In this document: positions 16,759 through 28,200 of the stretch, one piece after another
Layout of the letters: each line of letters opens with the position of its first letter
Position numbering within the stretch: position 1 is the stretch's first letter
Source: Metridium senile
Taxonomy: Eukaryota > Cnidaria > Anthozoa > Actiniaria > Metridiidae
Length of the DNA: 64,000 bases
Assembly (NCBI GenBank): GCA_949775045.1
Contig: OX459100.1
Coordinates: forward strand, 20,193,768-20,257,767
Direction: 5' to 3'
Notes under the pieces: model-generated
Database searches by the model: none
The model's input: only the letters and a program-made list of their open reading frames with translations
Told to the model about the DNA's origin: nothing
Position numbers and translations under genes: made by a program

Positions 16759-19700
16759 GTTTGTTTTTAGCCCTATCATTAGGATATTTTGTCAAAGGAA
16801 CATTGTTTACATGATCAATGCACGATCGATGTAATCTCCACTGATCGATATCATATATTCAGGCATTTAGTAATTAACTTGATTCAAGTTTATTTAATGG
16901 CAGTAAAAGGTTTAATATTTCAAGATTGCTTTGTGTGGTGATGATGGTAACAAACGATAATTACGATCATAGCGATGCTATGTGATATTGGCGATCATTA
17001 ATGACAATGACTATGGTGATGGTGATGATGATGTTGATATTCATGATGATGGTGATGATGAAATAATATTGATATTCATAATTGTGATGATGATGATTAT
17101 GGTTGGCGATATTGATATTCATTATAATAACGATGATATTTATGATGATGATGATGAAATATACAGATTGATATCCGTGATTTATATGATTAGGTTGATG
17201 ATGATATCAGTATTCATGATAATTATATAATAATAATAATAATTTATTTCTTAAGCGCATTCCATCTAGGTAATGTATTTGCGACCAGGCCTGCATACGA
17301 ATTCACCAAAGTTGTTAGCCTTGAGCCAGTGCATTTTTGTAATGTGTCATTGTATATAAACATAAATAAAATGAAGGGAAAATCCCCAGCTCGCCATTCA
17401 TTCAACCAACATTCGCATGTATTTCGATATTTTTTTATTTTCATAAAACAGTACGTGTTGAAGGTCTTTGAATATATTGAAAGAAGAAAATATACAACGG
17501 ATTAAGAGAGCAATGTTTATGTGAAACTTCTCTGCACCTTGATATAATATAATATATACATGCTTTTTGGAAGTGAATTTAGTCGAGCTCCTTTCGCCAT
17601 GGTTCGCAGAGTCGTGTTTATAACTGCGAATTTTGTTTCGACTCGTTTCGACTTTTCAGAGCTGCACAGATGGCATCACTTGTTCTTCTAGAAGAAACGA
17701 GAACTAATGAAAAAGATTTAGTATGGCTTCTCTTGAAATATTTTGGACTTGAACGATGATTCAATGAACTTTTGAAGTCGAGAAGTTGACCGTCGTCTCT
17801 AATGGCTTCTAAACCTATGCAAAACCCGCACAGACCAATTATCATTTTGAGGGAGGGGAGCCACGACGTATTAAAAAAAGGTTATTTGATGCTTTACATT
17901 TTCAAGAATGATTTTATTTTATTGACGATAATGGTCATATCATGTTGTAAATAGTGTTGCATATTGATTTTTAAAAGTTTTCTGAGTTTTAGTTTCGATT
18001 TTTCTGACCGAAAAAAATGATTGTACCCTACTCTACTGAGGCAGGTTTTGGTGCGCAATTTTTTTCCTGTCATGGGTTATGCAAACAACTTGAGCTTGTT
18101 AGCTTCGCACTGATTGGCTAGTTACATTTTCTTGTATCACCTAGATAATGTCTCAATGCTCTTTACAAATCATGATCACTTATCAAAAAAAACAAATATC
18201 ACTGACAGAAAAATAGAATTTATGACATTGTTTATAAACATCATTAGTTGAGAAACATCTTTCTTCACGTGCTGCCATCAGGGCAGGGTGAGAATTCCAT
18301 CTTGTAATCTTTATGATATTCGTTCTTGTACTTTTCTGCACCGTTGACGTTGTTGTTGTCAAGCGTTATATGGTGATGATATTGATATTTTTGATGATAA
18401 TGATGGAATATATGATTGATATTTGTGATTATGGTGATGATGAAATAATATTGATAGTCATGATGGTGATGATGATGGTGATGCAATATATGATCTTTGT
18501 TCTGTACAATAAACGTCATTAGGGCGAACTGTCTTTTGATAAGCTCATAGATAAGCTCATTGATAAACATTGTTTGATTATGTAACTGTTGGTAGGTTAT
18601 ATAACCCCCTTTGTCTTAAAGGGTAAGAAATAGAGTTTTTTGAATCCATAAGTTAGTGTATGTATGTGTGTGCTTAATGATAGTAAGCACGAAACGAATC
18701 GAACCGAACCGAAATAAAGAAGTTTATAAACCAGCGCATTGAATCGAATTGATATAAACAATCTTGATATTAGTGAAATCTTGTGATTATGGTGATGAGA
18801 AACGATAATGATAATAATGACAGTGATGATGGAAATTATATAGTTACTGTGTATAGATGTAGCTAACCTTGTGTTGTTTTGTGTCTTTAGATCAGCCTTT
18901 GCTGACATGCTGCATGATGAAGAAAGGGTGAGATAATATCTCTAACAATAATATTATGATCAAGTAAAAAAAACCCCAGCCTACTGGCACAGAATTTAAA
19001 TAATCTTATAAAATTTAAACATCAAGACTAAGCATTATTCTTTGATAGAATAGAACTATTTTGGATATATATATGCACCTATAATTGCAAGAAGTTTGTC
19101 CTGACTTATGTAATTTAGTGGGAAAGGAATTACCTAGAAGACAAAATAAAATCTCTTAAAGCTTAAACTCGTTCTTTTGTTATGTGTTGAGCTGGAGTGA
19201 TCTTCTTTTGTCTTATAATTAATTTCTTTCCCATTAAATTACAAAATTCAAGACAATGCTCTAGCAATTCAGTGTATGTGTATATATATATATTTATTAT
19301 ACGACTATTACGTAATTTTACCTTATAAGGAGAAGAGAACTTGAAAAATATGAAGCCGTATTTATCGAGTTCTGTCCCGGTTAAACCAGTTTTGAACTCG
19401 ACAAAATATGGGCTGCAGGCCAGTTTTCACACAAAATGTTTCCAAAGAATTGCTTACCAAATTTTGACATAAATTTTGATTTTGATTTTAACTTTGACCC
19501 TGAAAACCTCAACTTTGATTTTGACATTGATGACAATGACCTTTTAAAGGTTTGTGGAGACCCAAACACAGTTTTGCCACTGCAAAATGACAAGGAAAAA
19601 AAAGTTGATGATGAAGTTACCAAGTTTATCGAAAATCGCAACAAAAATACCACAAAAAAGACACGAAGCGACGTAAACATTATTTACGTAAACATTTAAA

Positions 19701-21723
19701 TTTATGTATTTATATTTACATAAGTTGCTTATTGTCCAATCAGATTAAAGGCACTTTTTTTTTTTTGGTGTTTACGTTTTTTTATGATATGGGGCGAGAA
19801 CTTTGGAAAAACTCATAAAATTGGCTCTAAAAAGCCAAAAAATCCATTTTTATCATAGAGTTGTATAATAAATAACTTATTTGTGTTTTTCCCCATAATG
19901 CGGGCGGACATTTTACTTGTTATTCGCATTTTTATAAAATACATTCACAACTCGTAAAATATCCGCCCGTATTATGGGAAAAATCACAAATAAGATATAA
20001 ATATACCAAATCAGTAGATAGCAAATTTGCGCCTACATGTTTAGATTGTAACTTGGAATATGCAAATGCTTGACTATTTTATGTTTTGTGAAGAGTGTAT
20101 GCTGTTTTTCTCAACATATGTTGGTCACTTTTTAAATATCTGTTTATCATAGAATCAAAAATACTACATGGCAACAAAGCAAGCAGTACAGAGGTTAAAG
20201 TGTTCAGTGGACAAACTTCACATGCTAGACATCGGTACAGGGTCTGGGCTGCTTGCTATGATGGCAGTCAAAAGTGGTGCTGATATGGCTACTGCATGTG
20301 AGGTTGGTAGATTTTTATTCATTCATTCATTTGTCCATCCATTTATTTGTTCATCCATCCATCCATTCATACACCCAATCATTCATTCATTCATTCATTC
20401 ATTCATTCATTTAAACATCCTTCAATCCATTCATCCAACCATCCATTCATTCAGATATTCATTCATTGATTCTCTTTTTGATTCATTGATTGATTGATTC
20501 ATCCATTTTTTTGTTCATCAATCCGTCCATCCATCCATCCATCCATCCATCCATCCATCCATCCATCCATCCATCCATCCATCCATCCATCCATCCATCC
20601 ATCCATCCATCCATCCATCCATCCATCCATCCATCCATCCATCCATCCATCCATCCATCCATCCATCCATCCATCCATCCATCCATCCATCCATTTATCC
20701 ATCCATCCATTCATTCATTCATTCATCCATGCACCCATTCATTCAGATATTTATACATTCAGCAAACCAGTCAATCAGTTAACCAAATCCAGTCCTGTCA
20801 GTGATGTACAATATAGTTAGAAAACATACACACTAGTGTAATGATATTTGCTTTTGTTTACAGGCTTTCACACCAGTAGCTAAAGTAGCACCTAAAATAA
20901 TTGATGCAAATAAGTTGGGAGATCAAATAAAAGTAGTAGCCAAGAGATCAACAGACGTCACAGTTGGTCAAGGTAACAATTATCTGTATATAGACCCAAC
21001 AAACCTTTCTATGTACATTTCCACACAATTCAAAACATCTGGGTATAAAAACTTTTGTTCCAAAAATGTGAGACAAAAAATCTTATTCCCAGAAGGTTTG
21101 AATTGGGTTGAAACGTACATAGCAACAAGTTAGCTGATTTGGTTTGTAAGTAAAAATTCTAATGCAAATTTTGCATTCTAATTATAGCTGCTGTACTTGC
21201 CTTCTATGAGAATTAGAAGGCAAGACAGTATAGAAAGTGTAGATGGTGGCTTTTTCCTAAATGTGTTTTTTCATGAAGTTTCAAGTAGAGATATTGAGGA
21301 ATTACTCCAAAATATTACACTAGATAAAAAAAAATAGCAACAAAATAGGAGCGAAAATTCTTTGCATTAAACTTTATCATTTTATAAATGGAAACTAGCG
21401 AGTAAACTAGTATTGGCTGCGTCGGTTATTGATATAAACAATAGGTAAAATAATGAAATTTGTAACACCGTAAAAAATGTTGAATTATTGTTGTCCGACG
21501 AATTAGGGCTAAAGCTCGAAACGTCAGTAAAGTTAATTTAATGTTTTTTTACAGTGTTACAAATTTCATTATATTACCTATTCTTTTTCATATTATGTCT
21601 TTCTTAGGTAACTGTGATATGGAGTCAAGGGCACAGCTTCTAGTGACAGAACTGTGGGATACAGAACTGATTGGTGAAGGTGCACTACCAACCCTTAGAG
21701 ATGCATGTAAACGCTTACTTGAG
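16670..21723 (+). CDS. PRMT7: Protein arginine methyltransferase 7, exons 1-5 (3' partial)
   Basis: Five exons (16670-16758, 18891-18927, 20153-20302, 20864-20972, 21608-21723) join in frame through GT/AG introns into 167 codons that follow the known N-terminal half of the first PRMT7 methyltransferase module. PRMT7 transfers a methyl group from S-adenosylmethionine to arginine, giving monomethylarginine on histones and other proteins. Visible signs: a PTTG...EW start, ADMLHD, SAM motif I LDIGTGSG (residues 67-74), the post-I acid at the end of exon 3, and the double-E loop [11 protein letters not shown] with E143 and E152, one off the human positions. The rest, including the second methyltransferase-like module, must lie beyond the array and the right edge. 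Confidence 0.9.
16995..17220. repeat. GAT/ATT-rich minisatellite
   Basis: Irregular runs of GATGATGAT, 'gatattcatgat' and 'ggtgatgatgaaataatattgat'. The last phrase also occurs in the block at 18360-18490, so the two blocks are probably related by duplication. Confidence 0.8.
18360..18490. repeat. Second GAT-rich minisatellite in PRMT7 intron 1
   Basis: It shares 'ggtgatgatgaaataatattgat' with the block 1.3 kb upstream and has the same mixture of GAT and GGTGAT units. Confidence 0.75.
18891..18927 (+). CDS. PRMT7: PRMT7 exon 2 (37-nt microexon)
   Basis: Its first base completes the Arg codon of exon 1; it then reads [12 protein letters not shown] and ends in phase 0 before GTGAGA. The match to the ADMLHD segment of PRMT7 and the exact phase fit support this very short exon. 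Confidence 0.85.
19076..19274. mobile_element. Palindromic MITE, CACCTA family, copy 3
   Basis: Ends CACCTATAATTGCAAGAAG and the complement of GACAATGCTCTAGCAATTCAGTG. The inner arms with 'gaattacctagaagacaaaa' and 'ttttgtcttataattaattt' match copies 1 and 2. The most diverged of the three; the flanking TA is only clear on the right. Confidence 0.75.
19436..19699 (+). pseudogene. Possible decayed Crypton/ZMYM-like coding fragment
   Basis: An 87-codon frame from ATG at 19438 or shortly before, starting with an Asp/Phe/Asn-rich repeat (NFDIDDND type) and ending in [16 protein letters not shown]. The end resembles the '(E)NxNTxxKTxxDxN' segment just before the recombinase-like domain (DUF3504) in Crypton-derived proteins common in cnidarians. 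The frame then breaks into AT-rich DNA, so no enzyme domain follows. It lies in PRMT7 intron 2. The resemblance is from memory and weak; chance coding is possible. Confidence 0.35.
19876..19994. mobile_element. Palindromic MITE (family with element at 6960)
   Basis: CTTATTTGTG, then a CCCATAAT.CGGGCGGA.ATTTTAC segment, is mirrored on the right. Its flanks (AATAAATAACTTAT and AATAAGATATA) match those of the element at 6960-7110. No coding capacity. Confidence 0.75.
20153..20302 (+). CDS. PRMT7: PRMT7 exon 3 (SAM-binding motif I)
   Basis: Exactly 50 codons, from NQKYYM to ATACE. It contains the glycine-rich SAM-binding loop LDIGTGSG and ends at the acidic residue that contacts the SAM ribose in PRMTs. 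Acceptor ATCATAG, donor GAG|GTTGGT. Confidence 0.92.
20310..20735. repeat. CCAT/ATTC microsatellite in PRMT7 intron 3
   Basis: An uninterrupted (CCAT)n run of about 42 units (about 20527-20694), flanked on both sides by impure ATTC and ATCC runs. Open frames on both strands (Ile-His-Pro-Ser or Met-Asp-Gly-Trp repeats) only reflect the repeat. It starts 8 bp after the exon 3 donor and ends about 130 bp before exon 4. Confidence 0.95.
20864..20972 (+). CDS. PRMT7: PRMT7 exon 4
   Basis: Starts AFTPVAK in phase 0 after TTTACAG and ends with one base of a Gly codon before GTAACA. It covers the post-motif-I helix and the strand [13 protein letters not shown], matching PRMT7. Confidence 0.9.
21440..21582. 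mobile_element. 143-bp MITE in PRMT7 intron 4 with hammerhead-like centre
   Basis: The terminal arms start AATAGGTAA and run about 38 bp with two mismatches (AATGAAATTTGTAACAC shared). In the middle (21495-21525) CCGACGA, a GGCT/AGCT hairpin and GAAACGTC resemble the motifs at 15165 and 15877. No coding capacity. Its right end is only 25 bp from the exon 5 acceptor junction. Confidence 0.8.
21608..21723 (+). CDS. PRMT7: PRMT7 exon 5 (double-E loop)
   Basis: Two bases complete the Gly codon, then 38 codons follow including [18 protein letters not shown], the catalytic double-E loop. Acceptor TCTTTCTTAG, donor GAG|GTACTA (weak, lacking the usual +5 G). Two MITEs flank the exon closely. Confidence 0.93.
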
Positions 21724-21738
21724 GTACTAAAACCATTA

Positions 21739-22028
21739 GAGCATTTCTGTTTAACCCACTTTTAAAATGCTAATAGAATATGTGTAAAATAACATTCTAA
21801 TAAGATTTGCATGTAGCAAAGTGCTTCAAGAAGTTGCGCTCCCAGCTTAATATAAAACAACAACAAAAGTTATAGATATCCTCAAAACCACTTTTAATGA
21901 TTTTCACAGTGGCTTGTGGCTCAAGGTAAAAAAAAAATAGCATATATAGCTACATGCATACCTCATGAGCATGATATTTCACAGTATGCTCATTTGCATT
22001 TTAAAAGTGGGTTAAACGTAAAATGCTC
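21739..22028. mobile_element. 290-bp MITE just after the PRMT7 exon 5 donor
   Basis: The ends share GAGCATTT and then GTTTAACCCACTTTTAAAA as inverted repeats of about 33 bp. TA flanks both ends (21737-21738 and 22029-22030). No coding capacity. The left end is 15 bp downstream of the exon 5 splice donor. Confidence 0.85.
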
Positions 22029-22236
22029 TACTCATTACTTCTGTCCTTCCTTTATCTTAACAAACATTCATTCCTTTATTAAATATTTTTAGTTATATTA
22101 ATCATTCATCTATTGATCCTTTTATTCATTTCATTAATTCATTCATTAATCCATCCATCATTGATAATAATATTTATTATAATTAATTCAATTATTCATT
22201 GTCATATATCCATCCATGCATTCATCATGGTTAAAT
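22029..22236. other. TCAT-rich leader before the satellite array
   Basis: Impure ATTC/CATC simple repeats like those in PRMT7 intron 3, ending abruptly where the 44-bp units begin. Confidence 0.7.
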
Positions 22237-25200
22237 GGTTTTGTTGATAATATAATGTTGTTTTATTTGTTAGCCTAGTTTTGTTGATAATAATATAATG
22301 TTGTTTTATTTGTTAGCCTAGTTTTGTTGATAATAATATTGTTGTTGTTTTATTTGTTAGCCTGGTACGTTTTGTTGATAATAATATTGTTGTTGTTTTA
22401 TTTGTTAGCCTGGTTTTGTTGATAATAATATTGTTGTTGTTTTATTTGTTAGCCTGGTTTTGTTGATAATAATATTGTTGTTGTTTTATTTGTTAGCCTA
22501 GTTTTGTTGATAATAATATTGTTGTTGTTTTATTTGTTAGCCTGGTTTTGTTGATAATAATATTGTTGTTGTTTTATTTGTTAGCCTAGTTTTGTTGATA
22601 ATAATATTGTTGTTGTTTTATTTGTTAGCCTGGTTTTGTTGATAATAATATTGTTGTTGTTTTATTTGTTAGCCTGGTTTTGTTGATAATAATATTGTTG
22701 TTGTTTTATTTGTTAGCCTTAGTTTTGTTGATAATAATATAGTTGTTGTTTTATTTGTTAGCCTGGTTTTGTTCATAATAATATTGTTGTTTTATTTGTT
22801 AGCCTGGTTTTGTTGATAATAATATTGTTGTTCTTTTATTTGTTAGCCTGGTTTTGTTGATAATAATATTGTTGTTTTATTTGTTAGCCTGGTTTTGTTG
22901 ATAATAATATTGTTGTTGTTTTATTTGTTAGCCTAGTTTTGTTGATAATAATATAGTTGTTGTTTTATTTGTTAGCCTGGTTTTGTTGATAATAATATTG
23001 TTGTTGTTTTATTTGTTAGCCTATAGTTTTGTTGATAATAATATTGTTGTTGTTTTATTTGTTAGCCTGGTTTTGTTGATAATAATATTGTTGTTGTTTT
23101 ATTTGTTAGCCTGGTTTTGTTGATAATAATATTGTTGTTGTTTTATTTGTTAGCCTAGTTTTGTTGATAATAATATTGTTGTTGTTTTATTTGTTAGCCT
23201 GGTTTTGTTGATAATAATATTGTTGTTGTTTTATTTGTTAGCCTAGTTTTGTTGGTAATAATATTGTTGTTGTTTTATTTGTTAGCCTGGTTTTGTTGAT
23301 AATAATATTGTTGTTGTTTTATTTGTTAGCCTAGTTTTGTTGATAATAATATTGTTGTTGTTTTATTTGTTAGCCTGGTTTTGTTGATAATAATATTGTT
23401 GTTGTTTTATTTGTTAGCCTGGTTTTGTTGATAATAATATTGTTGTTGTTTTATTTGTTAGCCTGGTTTTGTTGGTAATAATATTGTTGTTGTTTTATTT
23501 GTTAGCCTGGTTTTGTTGATAATAATATTGTTGTTGTTTTATTTGTTAGCCTGGTTTTGTTGATAATAATATTGTTGTTGTTTTATATTTGTTAGCCTGG
23601 TTTTGTTGATAATAATATTGTTGTTGTTTTATTTGTTAGCCTAGTTTTGTTGATAATAATATTGTTGTTGTTTTATTTGTTAACCTGGTTTTGTTGATAA
23701 TAATATTGTTGTTGTTTTATTTGTTAACCTGGTTTTGTTGATAATAATATAATGTTGTTTTATTTGTTAGCCTGGTTTTGTTGATAATAATATTGTTGTT
23801 GTTTTATTTGTTAACCTGGTTTTGTTGATAATAATATTGTTGTTGTTTTATTTGTTAGCCTGGTTTTGTTGATAATAATATTGTTGTTGTTTTATTTGTT
23901 AGCCTAGTTTTGTTGATAATAATATTTTTGTTGTTTTATTTGTTAGCCTGGTTTTGTTGATAATAATATTGTTGTTGTTTTATTTGTTAGCCTGGTTTTG
24001 TTGATAATATAATGTTGTTTTATTTGTTAGCCTAGTTTTGTTGATAATAATATTGTTGTTGTTTTATTTGTTAGCCTGGTTTTGTTGATAATAATATTGT
24101 TGTTTTATTTGTTAGCCTGGTTTTGTTGATAATAATATTGTTGTTGTTTTATTTGTTAGCCTGGTTTTGTTCATAATAATATTGTTGTTGTTTTATTTGT
24201 TAGCCTGGTTTTGTTGATAATAATATTGTTGTTGTTTTATTTGTTAGCCTGGTTTTGTTGATAATAATATTGTTGTTTTATTTGTTAGCCTAGTTTTGTT
24301 GATAATAATATTGTTGTTGTTTTATTTGTTAGCCTGGTTTTGTTGATAATAATATTGTTGTTGTTTTATTTGTTAGCCTAGTTTTGTTGATAATAATATT
24401 GTTGTTGTTTTATTTGTTAGCCTAGTTTTGTTGATAATAATATTGTTGTTGTTTTATTTGTTAGCCTGGTTTTGTTGATAATAATATTGTTGTTGTTTTA
24501 TTTGTTAGCCTGGTTTTGTTGATAATAATATAATTGTTGTTTTATTTGTTAGCCTGGTTTTGTTGATAATAATATTGTTGTTGTTTTATTTGTTAGCCTG
24601 GTTTTGTTGATAATAATATTGTTGTTGTTTTATTTGTTAGCCTAGTTTTGTTGATAATAATATTGTTGTTGTTTTATTTGTTAGCCTAGTTTTGTTGATA
24701 ATAATATTGTTGTTGTTTTATTTGTTAGCCTGGTTTTGTTGATAATAATATTGTTGTTGTTTTATTTGTTAGCCTGGTTTTGTTGATAATAATATTGTTG
24801 TTGTTTTATTTGTTAGCCTAGTTTTGTTGATAATAATATTGTTGTTGTTTTATTTGTTAGCCTGGTTTTGTTGATAATAATATTGTTGTTGTTTTATTTG
24901 TTAGCCTGGTTTTGTTGATAATAATATTGTTGTTGTTTTATTTGTTAGCCTAGTTTTGTTGATAATAATATTGTTGTTGTTTTATTTGTTAGCCTAGTTT
25001 TGTTGATAATAATATTGTTGTTGTTTTATTTGTTAGCCTGGTTTTGTTGATAATAATATTGTTGTTGTTTTATTTGTTAGCCTAGTTTTGTTGATAATAA
25101 TATTGTTGTTGTTTTATTTGTTAGCCTGGTTTTGTTGATAATAATATAGTTGTTGTTTTATTTGTTAGCCTGGTTTTGTTGATAATAATATTGTTGTTGT

Positions 25201-28200
25201 TTTATTTGTTAGCCTGGTTTTGTTGATAATAATATTGTTGTTGTTTTATTTGTTAGCCTAGTTTTGTTGATAATAATATTGTTGTTGTTTTATTTGTTAA
25301 CCTGGTTTTGTTGATAATAATATTGTTGTTGTTTTATTTGTTAACCTGGTTTTGTTGATAATAATATAATGTTGTTTTATTTGTTAGCCTGGTTTTGTTG
25401 ATAATAATATTGTTGTTGTTTTATTTGTTAGCCTGGTTTTGTTGATAATAATATTGTTGTTGTTTTATTTGTTAACCTGGTTTTGTTGATAATAATATTG
25501 TTGTTGTTTTATTTGTTAACCTGGTTTTGTTGATAATAATATAATGTTGTTTTATTTGTTAGCCTGGTTTTGTTGATAATAATATTGTTGTTGTTTTATT
25601 TGTTAGCCTAGTTTTGTTGATAATAATATTGTTGTTGTTTTATTTGTTAGCCTGGTTTTGTTGATAATAATATTGTTGTTGTTTTATTTGTTAGCCTGGT
25701 TTTGTTGATAATAATATTGTTGTTGTTTTATTTGTTAGCCTGGTTTTGTTGATAATAATATTGTTGTTGTTTTATTTGTTAGCCTGGTTTTGTTGATAAT
25801 AATATTGTTGTTGTTTTATTTGTTAGCCTGGTTTTGTTGATAATAATATTGTTGTTGTTTTATTTGTTAGCCTAGTTTTGTGGATAATAATATTTTTGTT
25901 GTTTTATTTGTTAGCCTGGTTTTGTTGATAATAATATTGTTGTTGTTTTATTTGTTAGCCTGGTTTTGTTGATAATAATATTGTTGTTGTTTTATTTGTT
26001 AGCCTGGTTTTGTTGATAATATTGTTGTTGTTTTATTTGTTAGCCTAGTTTTGTTGATAATAATATTGTTGTTGTTTTATTTGTTAGCCTAGTTTTGTTG
26101 ATAATAATATTGTTGTTGTTTTATTTGTTAGCCTGGTTTTGTTGATAATAATATTGTTGTTGTTTTATTTGTTAGCCTGGTTTTGTTGATAATATAATGT
26201 TGTTTTATTTGTTAGCCTAGTTTTGTTGATAATAATATTGTTGTTGTTTTATTTGTTAACCTGGTTTTGTTGATAATAATATTGTTGTTGTTTTATTTGT
26301 TAACCTGGTTTTGTTGATAATAATATAATGTTGTTTTATTTGTTAGCCTGGTTTTGTTGATAATAATATTGTTGTTGTTTTATTTGTTAGCCTGGTTTTG
26401 TTGATAATAATATTGTTGTTGTTTTATTTGTTAGCCTAGTTTTGTTGATAATAATATTGTTGTTGTTTTATTTGTTAGCCTGGTTTTGTTGATAATAATA
26501 TTGTTGTTGTTTTATTTGTTAGCCTGGTTTTGTTGATAATAATATTGTTGTTGTTTTATTTGTTAGCCTGGTTTTGTTGATAATAATATTGTTGTTGTTT
26601 TATTTGTTAGCCTGGTTTTGTTGATAATAATATTGTTGTTGTTTTATTTGTTAACCTGGTTTTGTTGATAATAATATTGTTGTTGTTTTATTTGTTAGCC
26701 TGGTTTTGTTGATAATAATATAGTTGTTGTTTTATTTGTTAGCCTAGTTTTGTTGATAATAATATTGTTGTTGTTTTATTTGTTAGCCTGGTTTTGTTGA
26801 TAATAATATTGTTGTTGTTTTATTTGTTAGCCTGGTTTTGTTGATAATAATATTGTTGTTGTTTTATTTGTTAGCCTAGTTTTGTTGATAATAATATTGT
26901 TGTTGTTTTATTTGTAAGCCTGGTTTTGTTGATAATAATATTGTTGTTGTTTTATTTGTTAGCCTAGTTTTGTTGGTAATAATATTGTTGTTGTTTTATT
27001 TGTTAGCCTGGTTTTGTTGATAATAATATTGTTGTTGTTTTATTTGTTAGCCTAGTTTTGTTGATAATAATATTGTTGTTGTTTTATTTGTTAGCCTGGT
27101 TTTGTTGATAATAATATAGTTGTTGTTTTATTTGTTAGCCTAGTTTTGTTGATAATAATATTGTTGTTGTTTTATTTGTTAGCCTGGTTTTGTTGATAAT
27201 AATATTGTTGTTGTTTTATTTGTTAGCCTAGTTTTGTTGGTAATAATATTGTTGTTGTTTTATTTGTTAGCCTGGTTTTGTTGATAATAATATTGTTGTT
27301 GTTTTATTTGTTAGCCTAGTTTTGTTGATAATAATATTGTTGTTGTTTTATTTGTTAGCCTGGTTTTGTTGATAATAATATTGTTGTTGTTTTATTTGTT
27401 AGCCTGGTTTTGTTGATAATAATATAGTTGTTGTTTTATTTGTTAGCCTAGTTTTGTTGATAATAATATTGTTGTTGTTTTATTTGTTAGCCTGGTTTTG
27501 TTGATAATAATATTGTTGTTGTTTTATTTGTTAGCCTGGTTTTGTTGATAATAATATTGTTGTTGTTTTATTTGTAAGCCTGGTTTTGTTGATAATAATA
27601 TTGTTGTTGTTTTATTTGTTAGCCTAGTTTTGTTGGTAATAATATTGTTGTTGTTTTATTTGTTAGCCTGGTTTTGTTGATAATAATATTGTTGTTGTTT
27701 TATTTGTTAGCCTAGTTTTGTTGATAATAATATTGTTGTTGTTTTATTTGTTAGCCTGGTTTTGTTGATAATAATATAGTTGTTGTTTTATTTGTTAGCC
27801 TAGTTTTGTTGATAATAATATTGTTGTTGTTTTATTTGTTAGCCTGGTTTTGTTGATAATAATATTGTTGTTGTTTTATTTGTTAGCCTGGTTTTGTTGA
27901 TAATAATATTGTTGTTGTTTTATTTGTTAGCCTAGTTTTGTTGATAATAATATTGTTGTTGTTTTATTTGTTAGCCTGGTTTTGTTGATAATAATATTGT
28001 TGTTGTTTTATTTGTTAGCCTGGTTTTGTTGATAATAATATTGTTGTTGTTTTATTTGTTAGCCTGGTTTTGTTGATAATAATATTGTTGTTGTTTTATT
28101 TGTTAGCCTGGTTTTGTTGATAATAATATTGTTGTTGTTTTATTTGTTAGCCTGGTTTTGTTGATAATAATATTGTTGTTGTTTTATTTGTTAGCCTAGT

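Larger units (their letters stand above)
16759..18890 (+). other. PRMT7 intron 1
   Basis: 2.1 kb of AT-rich sequence with two related GAT-rich low-complexity blocks (16995-17220 and 18360-18490). The acceptor is TGTCTTTAG. Frames on either strand reflect these repeats or chance; a 75-codon minus frame at 17618-17845 has no recognised domain. Confidence 0.75.
18928..20152 (+). other. PRMT7 intron 2
   Basis: Donor GTGAGA, acceptor TTATCATAG. It contains a CACCTA-family MITE, a possible Crypton-like coding remnant and a second palindromic MITE; the rest is AT-rich. Confidence 0.75.

Noticed and set aside
16436..16795. 119-codon minus-strand frame over PRMT7 exon 1
   Set aside because: Overlaps the well-supported PRMT7 first exon and promoter in antisense; no recognised domain.
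20483..20820. Long open frames on both strands over the CCAT run
   Set aside because: All are translations of the tetranucleotide repeat (Ile-His-Pro-Ser or Met-Asp-Gly-Trp), in an intron of PRMT7.
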